A stretch of DNA of 31,365 nt, from positions 1 to 31,365 of the forward strand of contig CAKSUL010000020.1 in assembly GCA_934501475.1 (NCBI GenBank), in the 5' to 3' direction. The notes under the pieces were generated by a model. It had not been told where the DNA came from and did not search any database. It was given only the letters and a program-made list of their open reading frames with translations. Source of the stretch: an uncultured Roseovarius sp. Lineage in GTDB: Bacteria > Pseudomonadota > Alphaproteobacteria > Rhodobacterales > Rhodobacteraceae. Position 1 is the first letter of the stretch, and the number at the start of each line of letters is the position of its first letter. Below, piece after piece: positions 1 through 9,494 of this stretch. The translations under genes and the position numbers were made by a program.

Positions 1-76
1 GGGCAAGGTTGCATATGGGTCAGTTCTCAGTGACAATTTTGGCAGTTGCCGGGTCAATTCTCAGTGGCAATTAACA
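1..76. mobile_element. Terminus of an IS21-like insertion sequence (partial)
   Basis: Two near-identical 22-base direct repeats (17-38 and 51-72, 20 of 22 bases the same) lie just before a TTAACA end. Read on the other strand, this end begins TGTTAATTGCCAC. Multiple short terminal repeats and a TGT...ACA boundary are typical of IS21-family ends. The boundary at 76 is inferred because recognisable recombinase sequence starts straight after it. The istA/istB genes and the other end would lie to the left, outside the window, so the family is a likely guess and no target-site duplication can be checked. Confidence 0.55.
17..72. repeat. Two 22-base direct repeats in the IS end
   Basis: Copies at 17-38 and 51-72 share the core GGTCA-TTCTCAGTG-CAATT and differ at two positions (G/A at the seventh base, A/G at the seventeenth). 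They start 34 bases apart. They probably serve as transposase binding sites of the insertion sequence. Confidence 0.7.
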
Positions 77-208
77 GGCTGGTCGGTCTATCGCGTGCAG
101 CGATACATCGGACACGGCTCGGTGAAGACAACAGAGCGATACTACTTCCGTTATTTGAGCCAGGAACAGCAGGAGACCGCCAACGCCGACGGTAATGTCG
201 GTCTCTGA
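77..208 (+). pseudogene. C-terminal remnant of a tyrosine recombinase/integrase
   Basis: The plus-strand frame ending at TGA 206-208 reads WSVYRVQRYIGHGSVKTTERYY and then about 20 more residues. It contains the hallmark C-terminal recombinase motif: the GH pair, then S-x-x-T, then the tandem tyrosines, one of which would be the catalytic nucleophile. Everything upstream (core-binding domain, first catalytic Arg, Lys) is missing because the insertion-sequence end lies at base 76. The remnant cannot make an active enzyme unless the frame continues into the insertion sequence by chance; that frame is open back to base 2 but does not look like recombinase. The neighbouring terminator and tRNA-Ser fit a phage- or island-type integrase next to its tRNA attachment site. 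Confidence 0.75.
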
Positions 209-225
209 CTTCGACTGGACCGGAT

Positions 226-267
226 CGATGAGAGCCCCGCCCGAACCGGCGGGGCTCTCATCGTTTT
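226..267 (+). terminator. Strong rho-independent terminator after the integrase remnant
   Basis: A perfect 16-base-pair stem (226-241 with 248-263) encloses a six-base loop (CGAACC) and is followed by TTTT at 264-267. It starts 18 bases after the recombinase stop codon, so it was probably the native terminator of the integrase gene. Confidence 0.85.
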
Positions 268-436
268 GAAGAAAGGCTCGTCCGGCTGTCGGCAACGCAA
301 AATCAGTGACGTTACGGCATAGTCGGCGCATGCGGTGCTGCAGAGAGTCGGCATACTATGCCGAGTTTTTCCTTAGCTGCCGGAAGCTCCCTCACGCGGC
401 TTCAGACGGAAAGTATCATTTAATTCAGTGGCTTAG
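268..436. other. Gene-free spacer between terminator and tRNA-Ser
   Basis: No credible coding region. It holds one inverted repeat, CGGCATAGT at 315-323 with ACTATGCCG at 355-363, followed by AGTTTTT. The repeat could be a weak terminator or part of a recombinase arm-binding region, given the tRNA next door. Neither reading can be decided from the sequence. Confidence 0.4.
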
Positions 437-526
437 TGGCGGAGAGACAGGGATTCGAACCCTGGGAAGGCTTGCACCCTCAACGGTTTTCGAGACCGCC
501 CCGTTCGACCACTCCGGCACCTCTCC
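437..526 (-). tRNA. tRNA-Ser (anticodon CGA)
   Basis: Read on the minus strand the gene starts GGAGAGGTGCCGGAGTGG and ends with the T-arm GGTTCGAATCC, acceptor TCTCTCC, a G discriminator and an encoded CCA (437-439). The acceptor stem pairs over seven positions with one G-T. The anticodon loop is CTCGAAA, giving anticodon CGA, which reads UCG serine codons. A long variable arm brings the gene to 87 bases without CCA, as expected for a class II serine tRNA. The 3' end faces the integrase remnant, so it is a plausible attachment site for the lost island. Confidence 0.95.
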
Positions 527-544
527 GCGGGGGTCTGGTGGCTG

Positions 545-573
545 CGTTTAGTTGGCTTTGGCGGCTGAGACAA
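545..573 (-). promoter_or_regulatory. Possible promoter of tRNA-Ser
   Basis: On the minus strand TTGTCT (568-573) and TAAACG (545-550) are separated by 17 bases, and the -10-like box lies about 18 bases before the tRNA. The -10 match is weak (3 of 6), so this is tentative. Confidence 0.35.
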
Positions 574-588
574 GGGGTTTTGCATTGT

Positions 589-617
589 TTGTTCATAGTT
601 TTTCAATAGGCTGTAAA
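589..617 (+). promoter_or_regulatory. Possible promoter of the DUF2059 gene pair
   Basis: TTGTTC (589-594) and TGTAAA (612-617) are separated by 17 bases, with the start codon of the first gene 37 bases further on. The match to the housekeeping sigma factor consensus is moderate. Confidence 0.4.
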
Positions 618-653
618 ACATGATGGATTGGACCCAATGAAAGAGTCGGCAGC

Positions 654-1520
654 GTGCGCGATATCGTAACGAAAACCAGGGCGGTGATGGCGCGGCTGGC
701 CGTGATTGGCGCGCTGGCGATGGCGGCCCTCGCGGTGCTTGCGCCATTTCCGGTGCAGGCGCAGGATGGCGTGCCTGAAAACAACCGCTTGCAGGCGTTT
801 CTTGAGGTGACCGGCTTTGATGTTGCGTTGGAATCCATTGCCTTGTCGGCGGCGGGCGCGCCCGAGATGCTGGGCATGTCGGCGGGGGATTTCGGCAGCG
901 AGTGGTCCCGTGTGGCCGCTGAGGTGTTTGCGCCGAAAACACTGCGCGCCATGGCGGTGGACATGCTGGAGCAGACCCTGACCGACGATCTGCTGACCCA
1001 TGCGACGGGGTTTTATGCCTCGGATCTGGGGCGGCGTCTGGTCTTGGTCGAGAACGCCGCGCATCTGACCGACAGCGAGGCCAAGCAGGCGCAGGGCGCC
1101 GATCTCATGCGGGACGCCGCACCCGCGCGCCAGGCTGCGCTGGAGGGTCTGGTCGCGGTGATCGAGGGGGCCGACACCGGGTTGCGTGCGGTGCAGGAGA
1201 TCCAGCTGCGCTTTCTCATGGCGGCGTCCAATGCCGGCGTGCTGGACTATCAGCTGGACGAAGAGATGCTGCGCGCGCTTTTGCAGCGCGATCAGGATGA
1301 GGCGCGCGAAGCACTGCATGTTTCCAACATCAATGCCACCGCATATACCTATCGCGACATCAGCGTGGCGGATCTGCTTGCCTATTCCGACGCGCTGGGT
1401 GCGCCAGAGATGCAGCAGGTCTATGAATTGATGAATGCGATCCAGTTCGAGATCATGGCGAATCGGTTCGAGCTGCTGGCGGCGCGCATGGCCGAACTGC
1501 AGCCGGGGCAGGAATTGTGA
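654..1520 (+). CDS. Exported DUF2059-like protein, first of a tandem pair
   Basis: A 288-residue protein of unknown function. The N-terminus has a positively charged stretch, a hydrophobic run and a VQA-Q cleavage site near residues 34-37, so it is probably secreted to the periplasm. The mature part is alpha-helical and contains two copies of a pattern like F-Y-x-S-x-L-G-R-R and L-L-A-Y-S-D-A-L-G, which resembles the DUF2059 helical repeat. The GTG start at 654 has AAGAG nine bases upstream; ATG 687 would also leave a usable signal sequence. The next gene starts inside its stop codon (GTGA) and is a distant paralogue, so the two are co-translated and may act together. The family assignment is by motif resemblance only. 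Confidence 0.7.
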   Translation: MRDIVTKTRAVMARLAVIGALAMAALAVLAPFPVQAQDGVPENNRLQAFLEVTGFDVALESIALSAAGAPEMLGMSAGDFGSEWSRVAAEVFAPKTLRAMAVDMLEQTLTDDLLTHATGFYASDLGRRLVLVENAAHLTDSEAKQAQGADLMRDAAPARQAALEGLVAVIEGADTGLRAVQEIQLRFLMAASNAGVLDYQLDEEMLRALLQRDQDEAREALHVSNINATAYTYRDISVADLLAYSDALGAPEMQQVYELMNAIQFEIMANRFELLAARMAELQPGQEL

Positions 1521-2356
1521 GGCGTCCGGTCTGGAATCTGCGCGTTCTGGCGGTGCTTTGCGCGCTGCTTGTCGGGCTGGCGCAGCAGACGCGTGCGGAG
1601 CGTGCCGATGATATGGCGGCGCTGTTCAGCGCGCTTGATATCGAGGGCACGATCGCGGTCATGCGGGACGAAGGGCTGGCGCATGGCAAGGATGTCGGCG
1701 ACGACATGCTGCGCGAGGCCGAGACGCTGGGCTGGATGACGACGGTCGCGCGGATTTACGATGCCGACAGGATGCTGGAACTGGTGCGCACGCAGATGGC
1801 GCAGGCGCTGGATGATACCGATCTGGCGCCGTTGCTGGCGTTTTTCCGCTCCGAGCGCGGGCAGCAGGTCATCCGCCTTGAACTCGAGGCGCGCCGCGCC
1901 TTCATGGATGCGGATGTCGAGGCGGCGGCCAAGGCCCGTCTGGAGGAGGGCGCAGCCGATGACGCGCCACTGCTGGATGCGATCGGCATCATCATCGACG
2001 ACAGCGACCTTATCGAAAAGAACGTGACGGGCGCGCTCAATTCCAACCTGATGTTCTATCGCGGGCTGGCTGATGGCGGGGCCTCGGATCTGGGCGAGCA
2101 GGATATCCTGAACGATGTCTGGGCGCAGGAAGAGGATCTGCGCACCGATACGGTGGGATGGCTCAATTCGTTCCTGATGACGGCCTATGCGCCGCTGGAT
2201 GCGGAGGTTCTGGACGACTACGCGGCGCTTTACCGAACGCCCGAGGGCCGGGCGCTGAACCGGGCGATGTTCATGGCCTTCAACCGGATGTATGATGAGC
2301 TGTCCTATCTTCTGGGGCGGGCGGTGGCCGGGCAGCTGGAATCCTCACCGCTCTGA
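1517..2356 (+). CDS. Exported DUF2059-like protein, second of a tandem pair
   Basis: A 279-residue protein with a signal peptide ending near TRA-E (residues 26-29). It shares the DUF2059-like repeat logic with the gene before it: L-L-A-F-F-R-S-E-R-G-Q in the first half and Y-A-A-L-Y-R-T-P-E-G-R in the second. Identity to the upstream protein is low, so the duplication is old. The GTG start overlaps the upstream stop codon by four bases, which usually means translational coupling. No catalytic motif is visible; the function is unknown. The gene ends about 30 bases before the rplU promoter. Confidence 0.7.
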   Translation: MRRPVWNLRVLAVLCALLVGLAQQTRAERADDMAALFSALDIEGTIAVMRDEGLAHGKDVGDDMLREAETLGWMTTVARIYDADRMLELVRTQMAQALDDTDLAPLLAFFRSERGQQVIRLELEARRAFMDADVEAAAKARLEEGAADDAPLLDAIGIIIDDSDLIEKNVTGALNSNLMFYRGLADGGASDLGEQDILNDVWAQEEDLRTDTVGWLNSFLMTAYAPLDAEVLDDYAALYRTPEGRALNRAMFMAFNRMYDELSYLLGRAVAGQLESSPL

Positions 2357-2388
2357 CCGGCGTGGCAGGGGAATGGGGCAAAACCGGC

Positions 2389-2417
2389 TTGACTTGGCGG
2401 GCCGCAGCGCAGATAAG
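2389..2417 (+). promoter_or_regulatory. Promoter of rplU-rpmA
   Basis: TTGACT (2389-2394, 5 of 6 matches) and GATAAG (2412-2417, 4 of 6) are separated by exactly 17 bases. Transcription would start near 2424, leaving a leader of about 130 bases before rplU. Confidence 0.55.
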
Positions 2418-2423
2418 CGCGCA

Positions 2424-2555
2424 ACTCGGCAGGGGTGGTCCCTGATCCGTGGTTGATGTCTATTCGCCCGGAAAGGGCGCGCAGTTCCAGGTGGCACATG
2501 TGCCGCGAACACCCGCAAGGGGGCCGAAGAACGCGAAAATGTGAAGGAAATGCAG
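2424..2555 (+). promoter_or_regulatory. Long structured leader of rplU-rpmA
   Basis: The predicted untranslated leader holds a hairpin with stem CGCCC/GGGCG (2465-2469 with 2475-2479, loop GGAAA) and a perfect 12-base palindrome GGCACATGTGCC (2493-2504). The Shine-Dalgarno sequence AAGGAA is at 2544-2549. Ribosomal protein operons are often controlled by binding of a product to such leaders, but here that is only an inference. Confidence 0.4.
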
Positions 2556-3242
2556 ATGTTTGCGGTTCTCAAGACCGGCGGCAAGCAATACAAGGTTCAG
2601 TCGGGCGATATGCTTCGGGTGGAAAAGCTTGCGGCGGATGCCGGTGAAAAAGTGCAATTCAACGAGATTCTCATGCTGGGCGGTGACGCACCGGTTGTCG
2701 GCGCGCCGCTGGTGGATGGTGCCGCGGTTCAGGCCGAGGTCGTGGATCAGGTCAAGGGTGACAAGGTCATCCATTTCGTCAAGCGTCGCCGCAAGCATGG
2801 CAGCCAGCGCACCAAGGGGCACCGCCAGCAACTGACCCTTTTGCGGATCACCGAGATCCTTGAAAAAGGCGCGGACAAATCAGGCGTGAAGGCCGCAATC
2901 GGCGCCGGATCGGTTTCGGCTGTGGCCGTTGCCGCAGCGACCAAACCCGCCAAGACGGCAGCCCCCAAGGCAGCAGCCCCCAAGGCAGCCGCGAAAGCCG
3001 AGTCCAAGGCAGCCGCGCCCAAGAAGGCAGCAGCCGCTGCCGGTGGCGACGACCTGAAAAAGCTGTCGGGCGTCGGCCCGGCGCTGGAAAAGAAGCTGCA
3101 TGAAAACGGCGTGACCACCTTTGCACAAATCGCGGCATGGAGTGCTGCGGATGTGGAAGAGATGGACGAGAAACTGACGTTCAAGGGCCGGATCGAGCGT
3201 GAAGGCTGGATCGAACAGGCCAAAGAACTGAGCAAAGGCTAA
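2556..3242 (+). CDS. rplU: Large-subunit ribosomal protein L21 with C-terminal extension
   Basis: Residues 1-103 are a complete L21 (starts [14 protein letters not shown] and includes the [19 protein letters not shown]-binding stretch). Typical L21 ends there, but this protein is 228 residues long. After about residue 110 comes an Ala/Lys/Pro-rich linker with repeated AAPKAA units (roughly residues 130-165). A compact domain of about 65 residues follows, with [12 protein letters not shown], a helix-hairpin-helix-like motif also found fused to other alphaproteobacterial proteins. ATG 2556 is preferred over GTG 2541 because AAGGAA lies six bases before it and the L21 fold begins there. rpmA follows 11 bases downstream. 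The role of the tail is not known; nucleic-acid or rRNA binding is a reasonable guess. Confidence 0.95.
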   Translation: MFAVLKTGGKQYKVQSGDMLRVEKLAADAGEKVQFNEILMLGGDAPVVGAPLVDGAAVQAEVVDQVKGDKVIHFVKRRRKHGSQRTKGHRQQLTLLRITEILEKGADKSGVKAAIGAGSVSAVAVAAATKPAKTAAPKAAAPKAAAKAESKAAAPKKAAAAAGGDDLKKLSGVGPALEKKLHENGVTTFAQIAAWSAADVEEMDEKLTFKGRIEREGWIEQAKELSKG

Positions 3243-3253
3243 GGAGAGACCAG

Positions 3254-3523
3254 ATGGCACATAAAAAAGCAGGCGGTTCATCCCGTAACGGCCGCGACAG
3301 CGCGGGCCGCCGTCTTGGCGTCAAGAAATATGGCGGCGAATTGGTCGTTCCCGGCAACATCATCATGCGTCAGCGCGGCACGAAAATGTGGCCGGGCGAA
3401 GGTGTGGGGATGGGGCGCGATCACACGATCTTTGCGACCGTGGACGGCAACGTGAAATTCCACAAGGGCCTCAAGGGCCGCACGTTCATTTCGGTGCAGC
3501 CTCTTGCGGAGGCTGCTGAATAA
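3254..3523 (+). CDS. rpmA: Large-subunit ribosomal protein L27
   Basis: An 89-residue protein of normal length starting [16 protein letters not shown], the highly conserved N-terminus that reaches into the peptidyl-transferase centre, followed by the [12 protein letters not shown] and [11 protein letters not shown] blocks. No N-terminal extension needing proteolytic removal (as in Firmicutes) is present. The Shine-Dalgarno AAGGAGAG ends a few bases before ATG. It is co-transcribed with rplU and ends with a terminator at 3553-3587. The Obg GTPase gene, often directly linked to rplU-rpmA, is close by but separated by two genes. Confidence 0.98.
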   Translation: MAHKKAGGSSRNGRDSAGRRLGVKKYGGELVVPGNIIMRQRGTKMWPGEGVGMGRDHTIFATVDGNVKFHKGLKGRTFISVQPLAEAAE

Positions 3524-3552
3524 GCCGCATCTGACAAGGTTGAGACAACCAG

Positions 3553-3587
3553 GGGGATCGGCCAGACTGGCCGGTCCCCTTGCGTTT
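3553..3587 (+). terminator. Terminator of rplU-rpmA
   Basis: A 12-base-pair stem (3553-3564 with 3568-3579, one G-U pair, loop GAC) is followed by a modest T-rich tail (TTGCGTTT). Confidence 0.7.
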
Positions 3588-3690
3588 ATGGGGCGTCTGT
3601 CAAGGTATTTGTGCGGGTCTTAACCGGGCGTAAACCGGTGATCTGGCACATCTGCCCTGACAGAAGGTCCGACAGGGGAAGGCGAAGGCC

Positions 3691-3735
3691 ATGACAGCGC
3701 AGCAGACATTCCGGCCCGCGACGGGCGCGCGATGA
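3691..3735 (+). CDS. Possible 14-residue leader peptide before the LysE-type gene
   Basis: ATG 3691 opens a 14-codon frame reading MTAQQTFRPATGAR. Its TGA stop overlaps the ATG of the exporter gene (ATGA at 3732-3735). A purine-rich stretch, GGGGAAGGCGAAGG, precedes it at a usable distance. The stop/start overlap suggests translational coupling. It may simply be a chance frame, because a sequence this short has no coding statistics. Confidence 0.3.
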   Translation: MTAQQTFRPATGAR

Positions 3736-4336
3736 GCGTCGCAGTGGCCAGCTTTGCGGTTTTCGCGGCCAGCCAGGTGGGCACGCCCGGCCCGGCGAAC
3801 ATGGCGCTGATGGCGACGGGTGCGCGATTCGGGTTTCGCGCGGCGTTGCCGTTTGTCGGTGGTGTCGTGCTGGGCAAGCAACTGATCATCTGGCCGATCG
3901 GATTTGGCATGATGGGGCTGATGGGACAATTCCCCTGGGTGTTCGAGGGGCTGAAATGGGCCTCGCTCGCCTATATATTCTGGTTGGCGTGGAAAGTGGC
4001 CAATCTGCGGCTGGACCCCGCGGGCGCACAGGTTAACGCGGTGCCGGGCTTTGCGGCGGGGCTGATGGTGCATCCGCTGAACCCCAAGGCCTGGGCGATG
4101 ATCGTTGCCGGGTTTACGGGCTTCGTGCAGGCGGGCACCCCGGCCCTTGTGGCCACGCTGGCGATCGGTGCGGTTCTCATGGCCTGTCAGGTCGTGCTGC
4201 ACCCGGTCTGGACCCTTGCCGGCGATCGCATCGCGCATGCGGTTGCAGGATCGGTCCATGAGAAATATCTGATGTGGACACTGGCTGCGCTGACGGCGTT
4301 GTCGGTGGTCTATGTGCTGTTCTTGGGAGGGAAAGC

Positions 4337-4340
<4 letters not shown>
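3732..4340 (+). CDS. LysE/RhtB-family amino-acid exporter
   Basis: A 202-residue inner-membrane protein of typical size for the LysE/RhtB family, which exports amino acids and related metabolites. The first helix is followed by the family signature T-P-G-P-A-N-M-A (residues 18-25), then the G-x-R-x-G-x-x-A region. About five or six hydrophobic segments are visible, with a central N-P-K-A-W motif near residue 118 that is conserved in the family. The substrate cannot be told from sequence. The ATG start overlaps the stop of a possible leader peptide, and its own TGA overlaps the start of the following acetyltransferase gene, so the two form one transcription unit. Confidence 0.88.
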
Positions 4341-7042
<2,702 letters not shown>

Positions 7043-7063
7043 GGCGCAACCGAGGGGGCGATC

Positions 7064-8329
7064 ATGAAGGACAGTGACAACATCCCGGCGATGATGGAAC
7101 GGATCGGCGCCTGTGCGCGGGCCGCCGCCAGCGAACTGGCCGTCGTGGACAGCGCCCAGAAGGACGCCGCCTTGCGTGCGGCGGCCGATGCGGTCCAGGA
7201 CAGGCGCGCGGCGCTGCTTGCGGCCAATGCAAGGGATCTGGACCATGCCCGCGAACAGGGTCTTTCGGATGCGATGATCGACCGTTTGATGCTGGACGAG
7301 GCGCGCATCCAGGGCATCGCCGACGGCTTGCGCGCGGTGGCCGCACAGCGCGATCCGGTGGGCGAGGTTCTGGCCGAATGGGACATGGACAGCGGCATTC
7401 ACATCCGCCGCGTGCGCACGCCCCTTGGCGTGATCGGCGTGATCTATGAAAGCCGCCCCAACGTGACCGCGGATGCGGGCGCGCTGTGCCTGAAATCCGG
7501 CAATGCGGTGATCTTGCGCGGCGGATCAGAGAGCTATCATTCCTCGGTGGCGATCCATGCCTGCCTGATCGAGGGGCTGCGCCAGGCCGGCCTGCCCGAA
7601 GAGGCGATCCAGCTGGTTCCGACGCGCGACCGTGCGGCGGTGCAGGAAATGCTGACCATGACCGGCACCATCGACGTGATCGTGCCCCGCGGCGGCAAGG
7701 GGCTGGTCGGGCTGGTGCAGCGCGAGGCGCGCGTGCCGGTCTTTGCCCATCTGGAGGGCATCGTGCATATCTATGTGGATGCGTCCGCCGATCCCGAAAA
7801 GGCGCTGCGCGTGGTGCTCAACGCCAAGACCCGGCGCCCCGGCATTTGCGGCGCGGCGGAATGCCTGCTGATCCATCGCGACATCGCCGACACGCTGGGC
7901 GCTGATCTGATCCGCGCGCTGATCGCGGCCGGGGTCGAGGTGCGCGCCGATGCGGCCTTGCAGGGGATCGCCGGCACCGTGCCCGCCAGCGAGTCCGATT
8001 GGGGGCATGAATATCTGGACAGCATCATCGCCGCGCGCGTGGTGCCGGATCTGGGCGCCGCCATCTGCCATATCGGGCGCTATGGATCGGGTCACACCGA
8101 TTGCATCCTGACCGAGGACGACAGCGCAGCCGAGGCGTTTTTTCGTCAGTTGGACAGCGCGATCCTGATGCGCAACGCCTCGACCCAGTTCGCGGATGGC
8201 GGGGAGTTCGGGATGGGCGCCGAGATCGGCATCGCCACCGGCAAGCTGCATGCGCGCGGCCCGGTGGGGGCAGAGCAACTGACCAGTTTCAAGTACCTTG
8301 TGACCGGCGACGGCGCGACACGGGCCTGA
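7064..8329 (+). CDS. proA: Glutamate-5-semialdehyde dehydrogenase (gamma-glutamyl phosphate reductase)
   Basis: Second enzyme of proline synthesis: NADPH-dependent reduction of glutamyl 5-phosphate to the semialdehyde, which cyclises to pyrroline-5-carboxylate. At 421 residues it is full length for the family. Visible blocks are YESRPNV (128-134), the nucleotide-binding region [12 protein letters not shown] (143-154) and the active-site segment [10 protein letters not shown] with catalytic Cys262. GAGGGGG lies just before ATG 7064. ProB and ProA act as a complex that protects the labile intermediate, which fits their adjacency. The gene converges on chpT with only 18 bases between stop codons and no clear terminator. 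Confidence 0.97.
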   Translation: MKDSDNIPAMMERIGACARAAASELAVVDSAQKDAALRAAADAVQDRRAALLAANARDLDHAREQGLSDAMIDRLMLDEARIQGIADGLRAVAAQRDPVGEVLAEWDMDSGIHIRRVRTPLGVIGVIYESRPNVTADAGALCLKSGNAVILRGGSESYHSSVAIHACLIEGLRQAGLPEEAIQLVPTRDRAAVQEMLTMTGTIDVIVPRGGKGLVGLVQREARVPVFAHLEGIVHIYVDASADPEKALRVVLNAKTRRPGICGAAECLLIHRDIADTLGADLIRALIAAGVEVRADAALQGIAGTVPASESDWGHEYLDSIIAARVVPDLGAAICHIGRYGSGHTDCILTEDDSAAEAFFRQLDSAILMRNASTQFADGGEFGMGAEIGIATGKLHARGPVGAEQLTSFKYLVTGDGATRA

Positions 8330-8347
8330 TCGCGCGCCGATGCGGCG

Positions 8348-8944
8348 TCAAAAGACGATGCAGGCCAATTGATCCGACAGCGTGTAATTCATCCGGCGGC
8401 CCAGCCCGGACACGACGACCGGCAACATGGCGAACTGCACCTGCGTGGCGGGCACGCCGCGCAGCACCTCGGGCGTGTCCAGGATCGCCCAATGTTCGGG
8501 GCGCGCGGCCACGCGCGTGCCCGTGGCCTCGACCCGGATCGCATCGGCGCTGCCGCTGACCGTCAGCACCCCGCCAAACGGCACTGCCTGTTCGGCGCAG
8601 AGCAGCGCCAGAAACACCGCCTGCGCCACGCGCCGGGGCAGGGGGCCGTCGATCTGCCAGTCCACGCTGCATTTTTCGCAATAGACATCGCCCAGCACCG
8701 AGGTCATCTCACCCGATGAGACGCTTTGCCCGTCCGCCGACAGGCCGAACGCGATGCGGAAGAACCGGATGCGCGCGTTGGCGCTGAGCGCGCTTTGCGA
8801 CACCAGCGACATCTCGGGCCCGTCGGGTGCGCCCGACAGGCTGAGCAGTTCCAGCCCGTTGGCGATCGCGCCCACCGGGCTGATCAGGTCATGGCAGATA
8901 CGCGCGCCTATCAATGCGCCCAGATCGAGGTTAGGATGAGTCAT
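8348..8944 (-). CDS. chpT: ChpT-type histidine phosphotransferase
   Basis: A 198-residue protein with a degenerate histidine-kinase architecture. The N-terminal dimerisation helix carries C-H-D-L-I-S-P-V-G-A-I-A-N-G-L-E-L-L, with the phospho-accepting histidine at residue 18. A C-terminal ATPase-like fold without an intact ATP-binding site follows. In Caulobacter ChpT passes phosphate from CckA to CtrA and CpdR; in Rhodobacterales the same relay controls motility, gene transfer agents and cell division. The start is taken at minus-strand base 8944 (MTHPNLDLG), with a GGAAAG stretch just upstream; a longer frame begins inside the divergent neighbour. It is divergent from the DUF3553 gene and convergent with proA. 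Confidence 0.87.
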   Translation of the reverse strand: MTHPNLDLGALIGARICHDLISPVGAIANGLELLSLSGAPDGPEMSLVSQSALSANARIRFFRIAFGLSADGQSVSSGEMTSVLGDVYCEKCSVDWQIDGPLPRRVAQAVFLALLCAEQAVPFGGVLTVSGSADAIRVEATGTRVAARPEHWAILDTPEVLRGVPATQVQFAMLPVVVSGLGRRMNYTLSDQLACIVF

Positions 8945-8971
8945 GTTGTTCTTTCCCCGATGGGCCGCGAT

Positions 8972-9145
8972 ATGACAGGGATGAATGCGTTTCTTGAACC
9001 CGGCATGCTGGTCAGCCACCCCGATTGGGGCACAGGGCAGGTCCAGTCCAATGTCGCAGGCAAGATCACGGTGAATTTCCCCGATAAAGGCAAGGTTGTC
9101 TTTGATGCGGCGCGTGTCGAATTGCAGCCTCTCCTTGATCCATGA
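8972..9145 (+). CDS. DUF3553 small protein
   Basis: A small beta-rich protein (57 residues from this start) with M-N-A-F-L-E-P-G-M-L-V, then H-P-D-W-G-T-G-Q-V-Q-S, then K-I-T-V-N-F-P-D-K-G-K-V-V. This matches the short DUF3553 family common in Alphaproteobacteria, which resembles the small barrel seen in CarD/UvrD-type RNA-polymerase-binding modules. Function is not established. Three in-frame starts are possible. ATG 8936 has GAGG five bases upstream but overlaps chpT. ATG 8972 is taken as the compromise. ATG 8981 begins exactly at the conserved part. The 27-base gap to chpT means the divergent promoters must lie within the opposite gene. Confidence 0.78.
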   Translation: MTGMNAFLEPGMLVSHPDWGTGQVQSNVAGKITVNFPDKGKVVFDAARVELQPLLDP

Positions 9146-9349
9146 ATTTGGTTACGAAAGGGTTAATGCGTTTTCAGGTCGCGTCGACGCACCGCCAGAT
9201 GCGGAAACGCCCACGACAAGGCGGGGGTGCGCGTTTCGGCGTCCAGTTGTGAGACAACGTGACCTCGATCCATCCGTACACACGTCAGGGTTGAGTGTCA
9301 GCCCCTGTTTTGCCCTGAGATATTGCCAATGCTCTGCGCGTTTCCTAAA

Positions 9350-9390
9350 GCGTTTCGTGAAAAGCGGACTCGCAGGTTTTCGCGAAACGC
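9350..9390. repeat. Inverted repeat, 14-base-pair stem
   Basis: GCGTTTCGTGAAAA (9350-9363) pairs with TTTTCGCGAAACGC (9377-9390) with a single mismatch that becomes a G-U pair in RNA; the spacer is 13 bases. The right arm contains its own palindrome, TTTCGCGAAA. Confidence 0.8.
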
Positions 9391-9412
9391 GCGCGACATA
9401 TGGACGTCATGC

Positions 9413-9455
9413 GCGTTTCGCCTTTATCTGATGTCTCGGGTTAAAGGCGAAACGC
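9413..9455. repeat. Perfect inverted repeat, 14-base-pair stem
   Basis: GCGTTTCGCCTTTA (9413-9426) pairs perfectly with TAAAGGCGAAACGC (9442-9455), spacer 15 bases, no T-run on either side. It lies 40 bases before olsB. It could be a REP-like dispersed element, an operator or an mRNA leader hairpin. Confidence 0.85.
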
Positions 9456-9494
9456 ACTGAAATCGCGCCAAGGTGACGAGGGAGCAGGCCCATC

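Larger units (their letters stand above)
9146..9494. other. 349-base gene-free region with a cluster of GCGTTTCG motifs and two hairpins
   Basis: No credible gene. The octamer GCGTTTCG or its complement occurs at 9231-9238, 9350-9357, 9383-9390, 9413-9420 and 9448-9455, with a one-mismatch copy at 9338-9345. Four of them form the arms of two hairpins described separately. A short palindrome GCGTCGACGC sits at 9181-9190. GGGAGCAGG near 9480-9488 serves as ribosome binding site of olsB. Promoter boxes for olsB are not obvious. Confidence 0.6.

Noticed and set aside
433..942. A minus-strand frame running through tRNA-Ser
   Set aside because: It overlaps the tRNA and the start of the DUF2059 gene and has arginine/proline-rich non-protein-like composition.
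9096..9431. Plus-strand open frame (111 codons) covering the hairpin region before olsB
   Set aside because: The peptide is low-confidence and cysteine/arginine rich, has no ribosome binding site, overlaps the DUF3553 gene out of frame, and crosses the inverted repeats.
9146..9494. CRISPR-like array or prophage attachment site in the motif-rich spacer
   Set aside because: The repeated octamers are irregularly spaced and lie in hairpin arms in both orientations. There are no uniform spacers, no cas genes and no integrase nearby.
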